A stretch of 8,327 nucleotides of DNA from a bacterium (GTDB taxonomy: Bacteria; Zixibacteria; MSB-5A5; GN15; FEB-12). The DNA is taken from positions 1 through 8,327 of the forward strand of contig DAOVOW010000069.1 of assembly GCA_030629485.1 (NCBI GenBank), in the 5' to 3' direction. Position 1 is the stretch's first letter, and every line of letters starts with the position of its first letter. Made by a program: the position numbers and the translations under genes. Under the pieces are notes generated by a model. The model was not told the DNA's origin. It made no database searches and saw nothing but the letters and a program-made list of their open reading frames with translations. Below are positions 1-7,248 of this stretch, piece after piece.

Positions 1-35
1 ACGAAATGCCTGCTCGGAAATGAACTGATTTTTCG

Positions 36-64
36 TGGCCACTCACCATTCTCAGTCGTATACA
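36..64 (+). promoter_or_regulatory. Weak sigma70-type promoter candidate for the outer-membrane protein gene
   Basis: TGGCCA at 36-41 and TATACA at 59-64 are separated by 17 bp. Each matches the consensus (TTGACA, TATAAT) at about four to five of six positions. Transcription would start near 71, giving a leader of about 40 nt before the GTG start at 111. The match is modest, and the true promoter may lie left of the window. Confidence 0.3.
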
Positions 65-98
65 TAGGAAACATGAAAGCAGGTTGAGATACGAAGAC

Positions 99-104
99 AA
101 GGAG
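99..104 (+). promoter_or_regulatory. Shine-Dalgarno site that decides the start of the DUF5686 gene
   Basis: AAGGAG lies 6 nt before GTG at 111. The upstream in-frame TTG at 84 has no comparable site, and starting there would add nine charged residues in front of the signal peptide. GTG 111 is therefore preferred. Confidence 0.75.
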
Positions 105-110
105 ACTAAT

Positions 111-2444
111 GTGCGACTACTGCTGTTGATTATGGTAATCACAATAGTCCAGCCTATCCAGGCCGGAGTTCTCACCGGGACGATATATGACCAGGACAGC
201 GGTGAACCCCTGCCCAGCGCGACCATCCGGGTGATGGGAACCGGTCGTTCGATGCTGGCCAATGACCAGGGCCGATACCGGCTTCGGCTGGAACCGGGAG
301 CGTACCAACTCAAGTTCAGCCATGTGGCGCACTATTCGGAGCTTCGCGAACTGCAGATTACCGCCTCAGATACTGTGCTTGACATACGCATGCGCCCGGC
401 CATGATTGAAATCCCCGGCACTAAGGTCTACAGTCGCGCCCACGATCCAGCCCAGCGGATCATCATCGAGGCGATGAAGCGTAAAAAGGAGATCCTTTCT
501 CGCCTGCAAAGTTACGACTTCGATGCCTACACCAAATTGCTGGTGCGTGATACTTCCAAATCAGATTCCGAGAGTGTTGTTCTGATCACCGAGACACAAA
601 TGAAAGGTTTCTGGGAGCAGCCGGACCAGTACAAAGAGATCATCACGGCCCGCAAAGTCACGTCGAACATTGAGGCGGAGGGGACTTTGGTCACTATTGG
701 GGAAATCCTGAATTTCAACGCCAACCGTATTGATATCAATCGTTACAGTGTTGTGTCACCAACGGCGACGGATGCTCTCGACTACTACACTTACTACCTC
801 ATCGACACCGTCTTCATCGATGAACAGTTGATATTCCGACTCGAACTGGAACCTAAGAATAACGCCAACCCGCTGTTTGTCGGCACCATTGATATTGCCG
901 ACTCGTCGTATGAAGTGGTGGGGGTTGATTGCAGTTTCAGTGAGGGGTTTGAAACCCCGTTCATGTCAGGTATCAACTACCGTCAACGTTGCGCGCAGTT
1001 CGACAATGAATACTGGATGCCGGTCGAGATCAGGTTTACCGTCGTTGTCGATCTGCCGATCCCCGGTCTGCCGATTTACTCCATCGACTACGTGGCGGCG
1101 CTGCACAACTACTCGTTCGAGGTCGCGCACGAGCAAGGCACCTTTGACTATGTCCTGGAAGTGGCTCTCGAGGCCGACGATATTGATTCAGCAACATGGT
1201 ATTCCGGCCAGATGGTTCCGCTGACCGCGCTGGAACAGCGCGGTTACGAACGGATCGACTCGCTTGAGAATGCTCCGCGCTCATTCGGCAAGAAGATCAG
1301 ATCTGGCTTGCTGTGGGTCCTGCTGCATTCGGTGTTTGACGAGAACTTCTTCCACTTCAATCGTGTCGAAGGCGCCTACCTTGGCCATGGCATCGGCCTC
1401 CGCTACGTAGTGCCGCGAACCACCATTTTGGCCAAGCTTGGCTATGCCTTCGACCGAGAACGTTGGCAGCACCGCTACGGCCTTACCTATAGACTCTGGC
1501 AGCGACAACAACTCGATTTGGGCATAGTGTACACGGACGACATCGTAAACCAATCCACGCTAATCTCACCCGGCTATAATCCCACAATCATGGCGCTGTT
1601 CGACAAAACCGATCCGCTGGATTACTACCGAAGTCGCGGAGTACATCTTGGGGCGCGAGGGAAAATGACAAAACATCTGTCTCTTTCAGTCAGTTACAAC
1701 GACCACCGCCACTACACCGAGGTTAACAACACGGAGTACAGTTTCTTTCGCTCCAGTAAACAGCACCGACCGAACCCGGCGATCGTTGAGGGAACCCTTC
1801 GCAGTGGTCGGCTGCAATTGGCCTATGACTCACGACCAATGATGAAACTGAAGAACAACGAAATCACGCTCGACGCGATTCCGATGATCAGATTGGAAGC
1901 TAATCTTGAATTCGCATCGCCGGACTTTATCGACAACGATTTCGATTTCGTGCGATACTCTCTGAAGCTACGGCGTCAACAGCGCACTTTCGGTATGGGA
2001 CTGACTACTCTTCATGCCATGATCGGCGGGTCGGACCGCACTTTGCCGCCCCAGAGATATTACACCATCGACTTTGGGGATGAGTTCTTCAGCAGTTCCA
2101 TTAACTTCAAGACACTCGGCGAGACGAATTTCAAGGGCAGCCGCGCCGCCTATGTTTACGCGATACACGACTTCGGACGCTGGCTGTTTCGGCGATCCGG
2201 ACTGCCGCTGGTTCGGGACATTCCTTTTTCACTTAGCCTGCATGGTGGTGTCTTCTGGACCGATTTCGATGGACATGCTCCTCAGCCCGATGACGATCTG
2301 TTACGCATCGCCCCAAAGATGTACAACGAAATCGGTTTCGGACTGGGACGGGTACCGCCGTTGAACTTCAAACTGTTGTTCACCTGGCAGCTTTCCGATT
2401 ACGATACGAATCGCTTCACCTTCAGTCTGGGGAGTAGTTTTTGA
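111..2444 (+). CDS. DUF5686 and carboxypeptidase-regulatory-like domain outer-membrane protein
   Basis: From GTG 111 the protein has 777 residues; an in-frame TTG at 84 would give 786 but lacks a ribosome site. Residues 1-18 (MRLLLLIMVITIVQPIQA) are a signal peptide with a plausible cut before G19. Residues about 20-97 form a CarboxypepD_reg-like beta-sandwich (V-x-G-T-I-x-D opening, then D-x-x-G-x-Y and L-x-P-G-x-Y strands). A DUF5686-type region follows, recognised by the AQRIII...RKKE helix near 114-127, YDFDAYTK at 135-142, and a D-S-S-Y-E-V-V-G strand near 264. The C-terminal part alternates aromatic and polar residues like a transmembrane beta-barrel and ends in phenylalanine (FSLGSSF), the usual BAM recognition signal. 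Known members are surface or outer-membrane proteins of unclear function, common in Bacteroidota and relatives; a transport or surface role here is inference. The stop codon is the first triplet of a repeat unit (2442-2458). The next gene is convergent. Confidence 0.88.
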   Translation: MRLLLLIMVITIVQPIQAGVLTGTIYDQDSGEPLPSATIRVMGTGRSMLANDQGRYRLRLEPGAYQLKFSHVAHYSELRELQITASDTVLDIRMRPAMIEIPGTKVYSRAHDPAQRIIIEAMKRKKEILSRLQSYDFDAYTKLLVRDTSKSDSESVVLITETQMKGFWEQPDQYKEIITARKVTSNIEAEGTLVTIGEILNFNANRIDINRYSVVSPTATDALDYYTYYLIDTVFIDEQLIFRLELEPKNNANPLFVGTIDIADSSYEVVGVDCSFSEGFETPFMSGINYRQRCAQFDNEYWMPVEIRFTVVVDLPIPGLPIYSIDYVAALHNYSFEVAHEQGTFDYVLEVALEADDIDSATWYSGQMVPLTALEQRGYERIDSLENAPRSFGKKIRSGLLWVLLHSVFDENFFHFNRVEGAYLGHGIGLRYVVPRTTILAKLGYAFDRERWQHRYGLTYRLWQRQQLDLGIVYTDDIVNQSTLISPGYNPTIMALFDKTDPLDYYRSRGVHLGARGKMTKHLSLSVSYNDHRHYTEVNNTEYSFFRSSKQHRPNPAIVEGTLRSGRLQLAYDSRPMMKLKNNEITLDAIPMIRLEANLEFASPDFIDNDFDFVRYSLKLRRQQRTFGMGLTTLHAMIGGSDRTLPPQRYYTIDFGDEFFSSSINFKTLGETNFKGSRAAYVYAIHDFGRWLFRRSGLPLVRDIPFSLSLHGGVFWTDFDGHAPQPDDDLLRIAPKMYNEIGFGLGRVPPLNFKLLFTWQLSDYDTNRFTFSLGSSF

Positions 2445-2458
2445 GCGGAGTCGAAGGA
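2442..2458 (+). repeat. Single 17-bp repeat unit overlapping the stop codon
   Basis: TGAGCGGAGTCGAAGGA matches the tandem units at 2495-2562, and its first three bases are the TGA stop of the outer-membrane protein gene. In RNA the flanks GUUUU and AGGAC can pair around the core if two G-U pairs are allowed, giving a weak version of the hairpin seen at 3602-3635. Confidence 0.85.
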
Positions 2459-2494
2459 CGTAGACACCACGTCGACCGCGTTATCACCTCATCC

Positions 2495-2562
2495 TGAGCG
2501 GAGTCGAAGGGTGAGCGGAGTCGAAGGGTGATCGGAGTCGAAGGGTGATCGGAGTCGAAGGA
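2495..2562 (+). repeat. Tandem array of four 17-bp units
   Basis: Four head-to-tail units start at 2495, 2512, 2529 and 2546. The first two read TGAGCGGAGTCGAAGGG. The third and fourth read TGATCGGAGTCGAAGG plus G or A. The shared G-to-T change in the last two suggests local duplication. The left flank CTCATCCT can pair with AGGGTGAG across the core of the first unit, with one G-T pair, so that unit also resembles the hairpin form. There are no spacers, so it is not a CRISPR array. Units of this kind (CTTCGACT-CCGCTCAG on the other strand) are familiar intergenic repeats in many environmental genomes; that is from memory, not from a search. Confidence 0.9.
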
Positions 2563-2574
2563 TGGCGTAAAGTG

Positions 2575-2605
2575 CGCGCGAAGCGCGAAGAAGTGGCTTG
2601 CCACT
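2575..2605. terminator. Back-to-back GC hairpins between convergent genes; possible terminator
   Basis: CGCGC (2575-2579) pairs with GCGCG (2583-2587) around GAA. Just beyond, AGTGGC (2592-2597) pairs with GCCACT (2600-2605) around TT. They lie 3' of both the + strand barrel gene and the - strand lipoprotein gene, where bidirectional termination would be expected. Neither hairpin is followed by a clear T-run, so intrinsic termination is not well supported. The first hairpin belongs to a motif repeated at 7346-7363. Confidence 0.35.
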
Positions 2606-2619
2606 ATCGGGATGGTACT

Positions 2620-3435
2620 CTACGGCGAGCCGTCGCCATCGTACCAGTTGGTGTCGATATCAGGCGGGTCATAATTCCATAAGGAGTCAAAAGGAATAAC
2701 AAAGGTGGTGTCGAGTATGTTGAAATCATCCGGGCAGAGACCGTACCCCGGAACGGACATACGCATCGCCGGATGCGGCCGCGCAGCCATTAGCTGATAG
2801 GCTATCGCCTCAACCACCTCCCACAGGCGGCGTTCGGGGTCCGTCGGGGTGCGCCACAGCACGCAACTGGACGGCAGTCGTCTCGCTGCGTCTAACAGCA
2901 GTAGCCCGCCGATGTCATCATTGAGTTGATCCAGCAGTACTCGCTCAGCAACGGAATCAAGCGGCGTGGTGCCGCTCCCCTCGTAGCAAAAGGCCAGGTA
3001 GATGAGATCGGTGGCGCTGTAGTCCAAGCGGATCACCAGGCTCAAAGTTGTATCCGTGGACAGCACCACACTGTCGAAAGTATCCGGACGGGTGTGATCC
3101 GTTTCGACCGTGATTGTATAAAGTCCCGCCGGCAATGTCAGATCGAAAGCGGATAAATCGTCCGTCTGAACAGCAGTGGTTGTACCCACTTCATCAGTGA
3201 ATCGCAGGTCCGCCAGTAGTCCGGTTTTGACTGAATATGGTAACGTATCCGAGTAGTTATCATCTTCCGGTTCGCCCATCACGCCGCACACATAGGCCAG
3301 TACCTGCCCGGCAACGTACACATTGGCTGGACTGTCGGACCCTTTGTCCGAAGAACAGCCAATGAAGAATACGAGGACCAGCAACACAGCAGCCCAACTG
3401 CAAACATATTGAGATGGTGATCGCGATCTATTCAT
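2620..3435 (-). CDS. Uncharacterised lipoprotein with an N-terminal beta-sandwich-like region
   Basis: The product has 271 residues from an ATG at 3435, with AGAGGAAG 9 nt upstream (3445-3452). Residues 1-26 form a signal sequence (basic N-terminus, hydrophobic stretch about 13-25) ending in F-I-G-C, so C27 is the predicted lipidated cysteine; phenylalanine at position -3 is less usual than leucine. S28-S29 rather than aspartate follow C27, which by the E. coli rule favours the outer membrane. Residues about 38-138 look like a carboxypeptidase-regulatory or transthyretin-type sandwich (F-D-L-T-L-P-A-G-L-Y-T-I-T-V, then D-T-T-L-S-L-V-I). The remainder, with cysteines at 150, 191 and 234 and an acidic tail, matches nothing I recognise. 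It lies 360 bp downstream of mfd on the same strand but has its own strong promoter, so co-transcription is unlikely to be its main source. Function unknown. Confidence 0.82.
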   Translation of the reverse strand: MNRSRSPSQYVCSWAAVLLVLVFFIGCSSDKGSDSPANVYVAGQVLAYVCGVMGEPEDDNYSDTLPYSVKTGLLADLRFTDEVGTTTAVQTDDLSAFDLTLPAGLYTITVETDHTRPDTFDSVVLSTDTTLSLVIRLDYSATDLIYLAFCYEGSGTTPLDSVAERVLLDQLNDDIGGLLLLDAARRLPSSCVLWRTPTDPERRLWEVVEAIAYQLMAARPHPAMRMSVPGYGLCPDDFNILDTTFVIPFDSLWNYDPPDIDTNWYDGDGSP

Positions 3436-3467
3436 ACTTCGTGACTTCCTCTTGCTTGGCTATTCTC

Positions 3468-3495
3468 AATATACGGTCACACCAGTATTTGTCAA
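3468..3495 (-). promoter_or_regulatory. Strong sigma70-type promoter for the lipoprotein gene
   Basis: Read on the minus strand, TTGACA (3495-3490) and TATATT (3473-3468) are separated by 16 bp. The -35 box is a perfect consensus and the -10 box matches five of six. Transcription would begin near 3461, leaving a leader of about 26 nt that includes the AGAGGAAG ribosome site at 3445-3452 before the ATG at 3435. Confidence 0.75.
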
Positions 3496-3538
3496 ACGGT
3501 TCATCAGGACCTCTAGCCATACCCTCTGTGGGTGGTGG

Positions 3539-3593
3539 ATGTCCTCGTCTACAGCCAACTCATAATAGTCGGCGCACGAGGACATACGCCGAC
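3539..3593. repeat. Two overlapping, mutually exclusive inverted repeats
   Basis: ATGTCCTCGT (3539-3548) is the exact reverse complement of ACGAGGACAT (3576-3585), a 10-bp dyad with a 27-nt loop. The right arm is also the loop of a second hairpin, GTCGGCG (3568-3574) with CGCCGAC (3587-3593), whose loop is 12 nt. Both cannot form at once. An alternative reading is two inverted copies of a repeat with core ATGTCCTCGT, only one of which keeps its flanking stem. There is no coding potential; it sits just upstream of the lipoprotein promoter. Confidence 0.75.
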
Positions 3594-3601
3594 CACACTG
3601 A

Positions 3602-3635
3602 TACCTCACCCTGAGCGGAGTCGAAGGGTGAGGTA
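3602..3635. repeat. 11-bp perfect hairpin carrying the repeat core in a 12-nt loop
   Basis: TACCTCACCCT (3602-3612) pairs perfectly with AGGGTGAGGTA (3625-3635) around the 12-nt loop GAGCGGAGTCGA. The loop plus inner arm is the same sequence as the tandem units at 2495-2562. This is the strongest hairpin in the gap between mfd and the lipoprotein gene. It could act on mRNA 3' ends or be an inert mobile repeat; no T-run follows on either strand. Confidence 0.85.
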
Positions 3636-3642
3636 GTCGATT

Positions 3643-3699
3643 GTCGAAACCCGCCCTTCGACTACGCTCAGGGCGATCCTTCGGACCAGGGGTTTCGAC
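3643..3699. repeat. Composite element: 10-bp outer inverted repeat enclosing an inverted copy of the core
   Basis: GTCGAAACCC (3643-3652) is the exact reverse complement of GGGTTTCGAC (3690-3699). Between them CGCCCT (3652-3657) pairs with AGGGCG (3670-3675) around the loop TCGACTACGCTC. Read on the minus strand that loop is GAGCGTAGTCGA, one base different from the loop at 3613-3624. The two core-bearing hairpins therefore point in opposite directions 50 bp apart. The nested arrangement suggests one repeat family inserted into, or recombined with, another. Confidence 0.8.
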
Positions 3700-3728
3700 C
3701 TACAGATTGGTGGGTAGAAAGCCGAGCG

Positions 3729-3746
3729 TCGGGCGAGGTCGCCCGA
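3729..3746. repeat. Short palindromic element
   Basis: TCGGGCGA (3729-3736) and TCGCCCGA (3739-3746) are perfect 8-bp complements separated by GG. With so short a centre it would open to a four-base or larger loop in RNA. Its sequence is unlike the other dyads in this gap, so it probably belongs to a different repeat family. Confidence 0.65.
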
Positions 3747-3765
3747 CACCACCTAGAATTGCACC

Positions 3766-3795
3766 CGCCCGCAGGGCGAGGATGCAGCTTGCTGC
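3766..3795 (-). terminator. GC hairpins just after the mfd stop codon; weak terminator candidate
   Basis: On the minus strand the mfd TAG (3798-3796) is followed at once by GCAGC-AA-GCTGC (3795-3784), then by CGCCC-TGC-GGGCG (3778-3766). Position suits termination of mfd, but no T-run follows either stem, so a Rho-independent mechanism is not clearly shown. Confidence 0.35.
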
Positions 3796-6700
3796 CTACC
3801 CGATCTTGCACAGCACATTGCGCAGGTAGTTCAGGCGGGTGTCGACGTTGATCGCACCCAGGTCGATGCTGATCGTGGCGCGTCCCGCCAGGTCGAACGA
3901 CAGCGGACGGTCGGTGGCCTTGTGGAACGCTTCGACCTCGGATCGTGTTAGTTGTCGACCTTCGTTGAATGCCAGCTTGGCGCATCCGGACTTGAGCCGC
4001 ACCTTTTCAATCTCCAGCGCCGCAGCGGCTATCTTCACCGCGATCGCTTCAATAAGGTTGACTGTCGATGCCGGCATCCGTCCGAACCGATCAGTAACCT
4101 CATCGCGAATCTTCTCCACATCGTCCAACGTGCGGGCATCGGCCAAGCGGCGATAAACGTCCACCTTCTGATGACGATCACTGACATAGGCATCACTTAT
4201 ATGCAATTCGTAATCGAGTTCCAGTTTGGCTTCGGGCAAAGACTGGAGAGTGACACCTTTCAATTCGGCGATAGCCTCCTCCAGCAGCCTGTTGTACATG
4301 TCGAACCCGATCTCTTCGATGAAGCCGGACTGCCGCGCGCCGAGGATCGTCCCAGCGCCTCGTATTTCAAGGTCGCGCATGGCCAGAGCGAACCCGCTGC
4401 CGAGGTCCGAGTGCGCCTCCAGCGCGCGCAGACGTTTGACGGCGTCGGCTTTCAGTCGACGGATCGGTGGCGTCAGCAGATAGGCGTAGGCCCGGCGGGA
4501 GCTGCGGCCGACCCGTCCGCGAATCTGGTATAACTGAGCCAAACCAAAGCGATCGGCCCGATTGATCAGGATGGTGTTGGCGCTGGGAATGTCCAGGCCG
4601 GATTCGATAATCGAGGTGCACAACAGGACGTCGTATCGCCCCTGCATAAACGCCAGCATGACCCCTTCTAATGATTTCTCATGCATCTGTCCATGGGCGA
4701 CGGCAATCTCCGCCTGGGGCACGATCTTTTTCAAGTAGTTGTACATGGCGTCGATCGTCTGCACCCGGTTGTGCAGGAAAAAAACCTGTCCTCCACGGTC
4801 GATCTCACGTAGAATAGTCGTGGCGATAATGCCCGGGTCGAAATCAATGATCTCCGTGATGATCGGCAAACGGTCCTTGGGCGAGGTGGTGATCAAGCTC
4901 ATGTCGCGAGCGCCCATCAGTGACATCTGCATGGTTCGCGGGATCGGCGTGGCCGTCATCGAAATAGTATCGACCGTGCTTCTCAGTCTTCGCAACTTCT
5001 CTTTATGACGGACGCCGAAGCGGTGCTCCTCATCAACAATAAGGAGTCCCAGATCCTTGATGAACACATCCTTTGAGAACAACCGATGGGTCCCGATCAC
5101 CAGATCAACCGTGCCGTCGGCGAGGCCATCCACCACCTCGAGTTGTTCCTTGCGGCTGCGGAACCGTGAAAGCATCTCGATTTTGAGAGGGAACTCCTTG
5201 AGACGGTCGCTGAACGTCTGGTAGTGCTGCTGCGCCAGAATAGTGGTCGGTACCAGCACCGCCACCTGTTTGCCGCCTTCGATAGCTTTGAAAGCGGCTC
5301 GGACGGCTATTTCGGTCTTGCCGAAACCAACGTCGCCGCAAATCAGACGATCCATCGGTTTGTCCTCGGCCATGTCGTGCTTGACATCATTGATGGCTTT
5401 CTGCTGATCGGGCGTCTCATCAAACACGAACGAGGACTCCAATTGCCGCAGCCAGACGGTATCCTCGCCAAATGAGAATCCCGTTTTGGCCTTGCGCTCG
5501 GCATACAGTTTGAGAAGGTCGGCGGCCATGTCGGCAATCGCTTTTTTCGTCTTCTTCTTGAGTCTCTCCCAGGCCGGCCCACCCAAACGCATCAACTGGG
5601 GAGCGGCATCCTTACCGGAGTACTTCGAGACCCGGTCGAATTCTTCGATGGGCACATACAGCCGGTCCTTCTCGGCGTATTGGAGGGTGAGACAGTCGCG
5701 GTTTCTGCCGTCCACCAGAAGCGTCTGAAGTCCCCGATAGCGAGCGACGCCGTGGTCGGTATGCACCACATAGTCACCGACGCCCAGGTTGGAATAATCC
5801 TGAATGGCCACGCCCTCTTTGAATTTCTTGCGCCGCACGCGGCGATGGTAGCGACCGAAAATCTCGTGGTCGGTCAGCATAGCAAAGCCACCGTTAGGAC
5901 ATACGAAACCGCCCTTGAGGTTAGCCACCTCCACAGGTGGAGATACCTCCAGCGTCGAGCGCTCCGTTATCAAGTCTCTCAGGCGCGAGCACTGACCTTC
6001 GGTGGTAGTGGCAATCAGGAACTGCCAACCTTGCGAGTTGAACTCGCGGATCGTTTTTTCCAGAAGGTCGAGACGCGACCCCAGCGATGGATGAGGACGG
6101 CAGGCGAAATCGATGATCCCCGCACGTCCACCCCGAAAGGGCACTTGATCAATACAGACATGCTCACCAACAGCACCGAAGAAGTCGTCAATCGGCTGGT
6201 AGTACTGCTCCGGGGTCGGAAGTCGAGAGAGGCGACCTCGCATCCGTTCGTGCAACAGAGTTGCTTCGTTTATGACAGCATCCGCTTCGGCTCTCAGCGT
6301 ACCCTGCCCCTGCAGGTACACAAGTCCCTGCGGATCTATGAAGTCCAATAATCGACCCTGGGCGAGCCCGAACAGAATCGACAACCATTCAAGTCCCGGC
6401 AGTTCCGGGTCGTTGAGATAACGCGCCCGGACGTAATCAGCATCTTTCCCCGGCAGGATTTCGAGATAGCTCTCCAATGATTCCTGGGTGATAGGGATCT
6501 CCCGCTTGGGCAGCAGCCGCACCTCTTGTCTCTTGCGCAACGTGCGCTGGGTGGCGACATCGAACTCGCGAATAGTCTCGATTTCATCTCCGAACAGTTC
6601 GACCCGCACCGGCGCGTCGGAATCCGGCGTGAAGAAATCGATCAGTCCGCCGCGCACGGCCATATCGCCGACTTCTTCCACCACCGGGACGCGACGATAA

Positions 6701-7245
6701 CCCAACCTGATCAGCCGCGTCATCAGATCGTCCAGGTCAACTTCCCCGCCGGCCTTCAGACTGATCATGCTCTCGGTCAGATGGTGGCGCGAGATCGTCG
6801 GTTCCATGAGCGCCCTGATTGAACATACCACCACCGGCAAGCGACCTTCCAGCAACCCGGCCAGCGTGGAAATCCGACGACCCATGATCTCTCCCACCGG
6901 CGCACGAAAATCGTACGGCAAAATCTGACGCGAAGGGAAATGCCCGACCCGACCTGAACCCATGAGAAAGTGCAGGTCCTCGTAGAGGTCGTTGGCCCTC
7001 TCCGCATCCGACGCCACCACCAGGATCGGCCGTTGGAGATCGTGTGAGAGCGACTGGATGACACAGGAGGACGCCGAGCCAACCAAGCCAGTGACGGTAG
7101 TTGAGGACGACTCTTCAATTGCCGCCAGCAGCTTGCGGAATGGTGCGTAGTCCCGAAACTGCTCCAGGACTCTTGGCAGGGCACGCGTTGCGTTAATCGT
7201 AGGTGTCTTGGTATCCAGCGCGTCACATCCTTTCAGACAGCACAA
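3796..7245 (-). CDS. mfd: Transcription-repair coupling factor Mfd (TRCF, superfamily 2 ATPase)
   Basis: The product displaces RNA polymerase stalled at DNA lesions and recruits UvrA for nucleotide excision repair. It has 1149 residues, close to E. coli Mfd (1148), so it is complete. Regions in order: UvrB-like N-terminus about 45-360, with a degenerate Walker A (TGLVGSASS, no lysine) as usual in Mfd; RNA-polymerase-interacting domain about 482-560 (V-G-D-Y-V-V-H-T-D-H-G-V-A-R-Y); motor with Walker A GDVGFGKTE at 637-645, DEEH at 738-741, TATPIPR at 764-770 and QIRGRVGR at 907-914; RecG-like translocation motif about 957-985; TRCF C-terminal domain about 1005-1140. No catalytic residue of the motor appears lost. 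The TTG at 7245 has no good ribosome site. AAAGGA at 7233-7228 lies 9 nt before an in-frame CTG at 7218, which may be the real start (1140 residues). It is transcribed from its own promoter candidate; the neighbouring genes do not belong to repair. Confidence 0.97.
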   Translation of the reverse strand: MCCLKGCDALDTKTPTINATRALPRVLEQFRDYAPFRKLLAAIEESSSTTVTGLVGSASSCVIQSLSHDLQRPILVVASDAERANDLYEDLHFLMGSGRVGHFPSRQILPYDFRAPVGEIMGRRISTLAGLLEGRLPVVVCSIRALMEPTISRHHLTESMISLKAGGEVDLDDLMTRLIRLGYRRVPVVEEVGDMAVRGGLIDFFTPDSDAPVRVELFGDEIETIREFDVATQRTLRKRQEVRLLPKREIPITQESLESYLEILPGKDADYVRARYLNDPELPGLEWLSILFGLAQGRLLDFIDPQGLVYLQGQGTLRAEADAVINEATLLHERMRGRLSRLPTPEQYYQPIDDFFGAVGEHVCIDQVPFRGGRAGIIDFACRPHPSLGSRLDLLEKTIREFNSQGWQFLIATTTEGQCSRLRDLITERSTLEVSPPVEVANLKGGFVCPNGGFAMLTDHEIFGRYHRRVRRKKFKEGVAIQDYSNLGVGDYVVHTDHGVARYRGLQTLLVDGRNRDCLTLQYAEKDRLYVPIEEFDRVSKYSGKDAAPQLMRLGGPAWERLKKKTKKAIADMAADLLKLYAERKAKTGFSFGEDTVWLRQLESSFVFDETPDQQKAINDVKHDMAEDKPMDRLICGDVGFGKTEIAVRAAFKAIEGGKQVAVLVPTTILAQQHYQTFSDRLKEFPLKIEMLSRFRSRKEQLEVVDGLADGTVDLVIGTHRLFSKDVFIKDLGLLIVDEEHRFGVRHKEKLRRLRSTVDTISMTATPIPRTMQMSLMGARDMSLITTSPKDRLPIITEIIDFDPGIIATTILREIDRGGQVFFLHNRVQTIDAMYNYLKKIVPQAEIAVAHGQMHEKSLEGVMLAFMQGRYDVLLCTSIIESGLDIPSANTILINRADRFGLAQLYQIRGRVGRSSRRAYAYLLTPPIRRLKADAVKRLRALEAHSDLGSGFALAMRDLEIRGAGTILGARQSGFIEEIGFDMYNRLLEEAIAELKGVTLQSLPEAKLELDYELHISDAYVSDRHQKVDVYRRLADARTLDDVEKIRDEVTDRFGRMPASTVNLIEAIAVKIAAAALEIEKVRLKSGCAKLAFNEGRQLTRSEVEAFHKATDRPLSFDLAGRATISIDLGAINVDTRLNYLRNVLCKIG

Positions 7246-7248
7246 AAG

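Noticed and set aside
1..36. ACGAAA/TTTCGT inverted repeat as a terminator of an upstream gene
   Set aside because: Only six base pairs around a 24-nt loop, and no upstream gene is visible.
73..87. Four-codon leader frame ATGAAAGCAGGTTGA
   Set aside because: Too short and without a ribosome site; no sign of regulatory use.
84..110. TTG start at 84 for the outer-membrane protein
   Set aside because: It lacks a ribosome site and would place a charged segment before the signal peptide; GTG 111 has AAGGAG at ideal spacing.
2495..2562. CRISPR array
   Set aside because: Units are head to tail with no spacers, only 17 bp long, and no cas genes are present.
2422..2604. 60-residue minus-strand frame with S-F-D-S and P-F-D-S-A-Q-D-E
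   Set aside because: It is simply the translated 17-bp repeats plus the gene end; such repeat-encoded peptides are common spurious calls.
3952..4533. 193-residue plus-strand frame inside mfd
   Set aside because: It is antisense to conserved Mfd sequence and lacks a recognisable product; shadow of codon bias.
5680..6351. 223-residue plus-strand frame inside mfd
   Set aside because: Antisense to the Mfd N-terminal half; no signal, motif or ribosome site supports it.
6777..7226. 149-residue minus-strand frame starting with GTG at 7226
   Set aside because: It follows a good ribosome site, but its product is Trp/Arg/Ser-rich nonsense overlapping the real Mfd frame.
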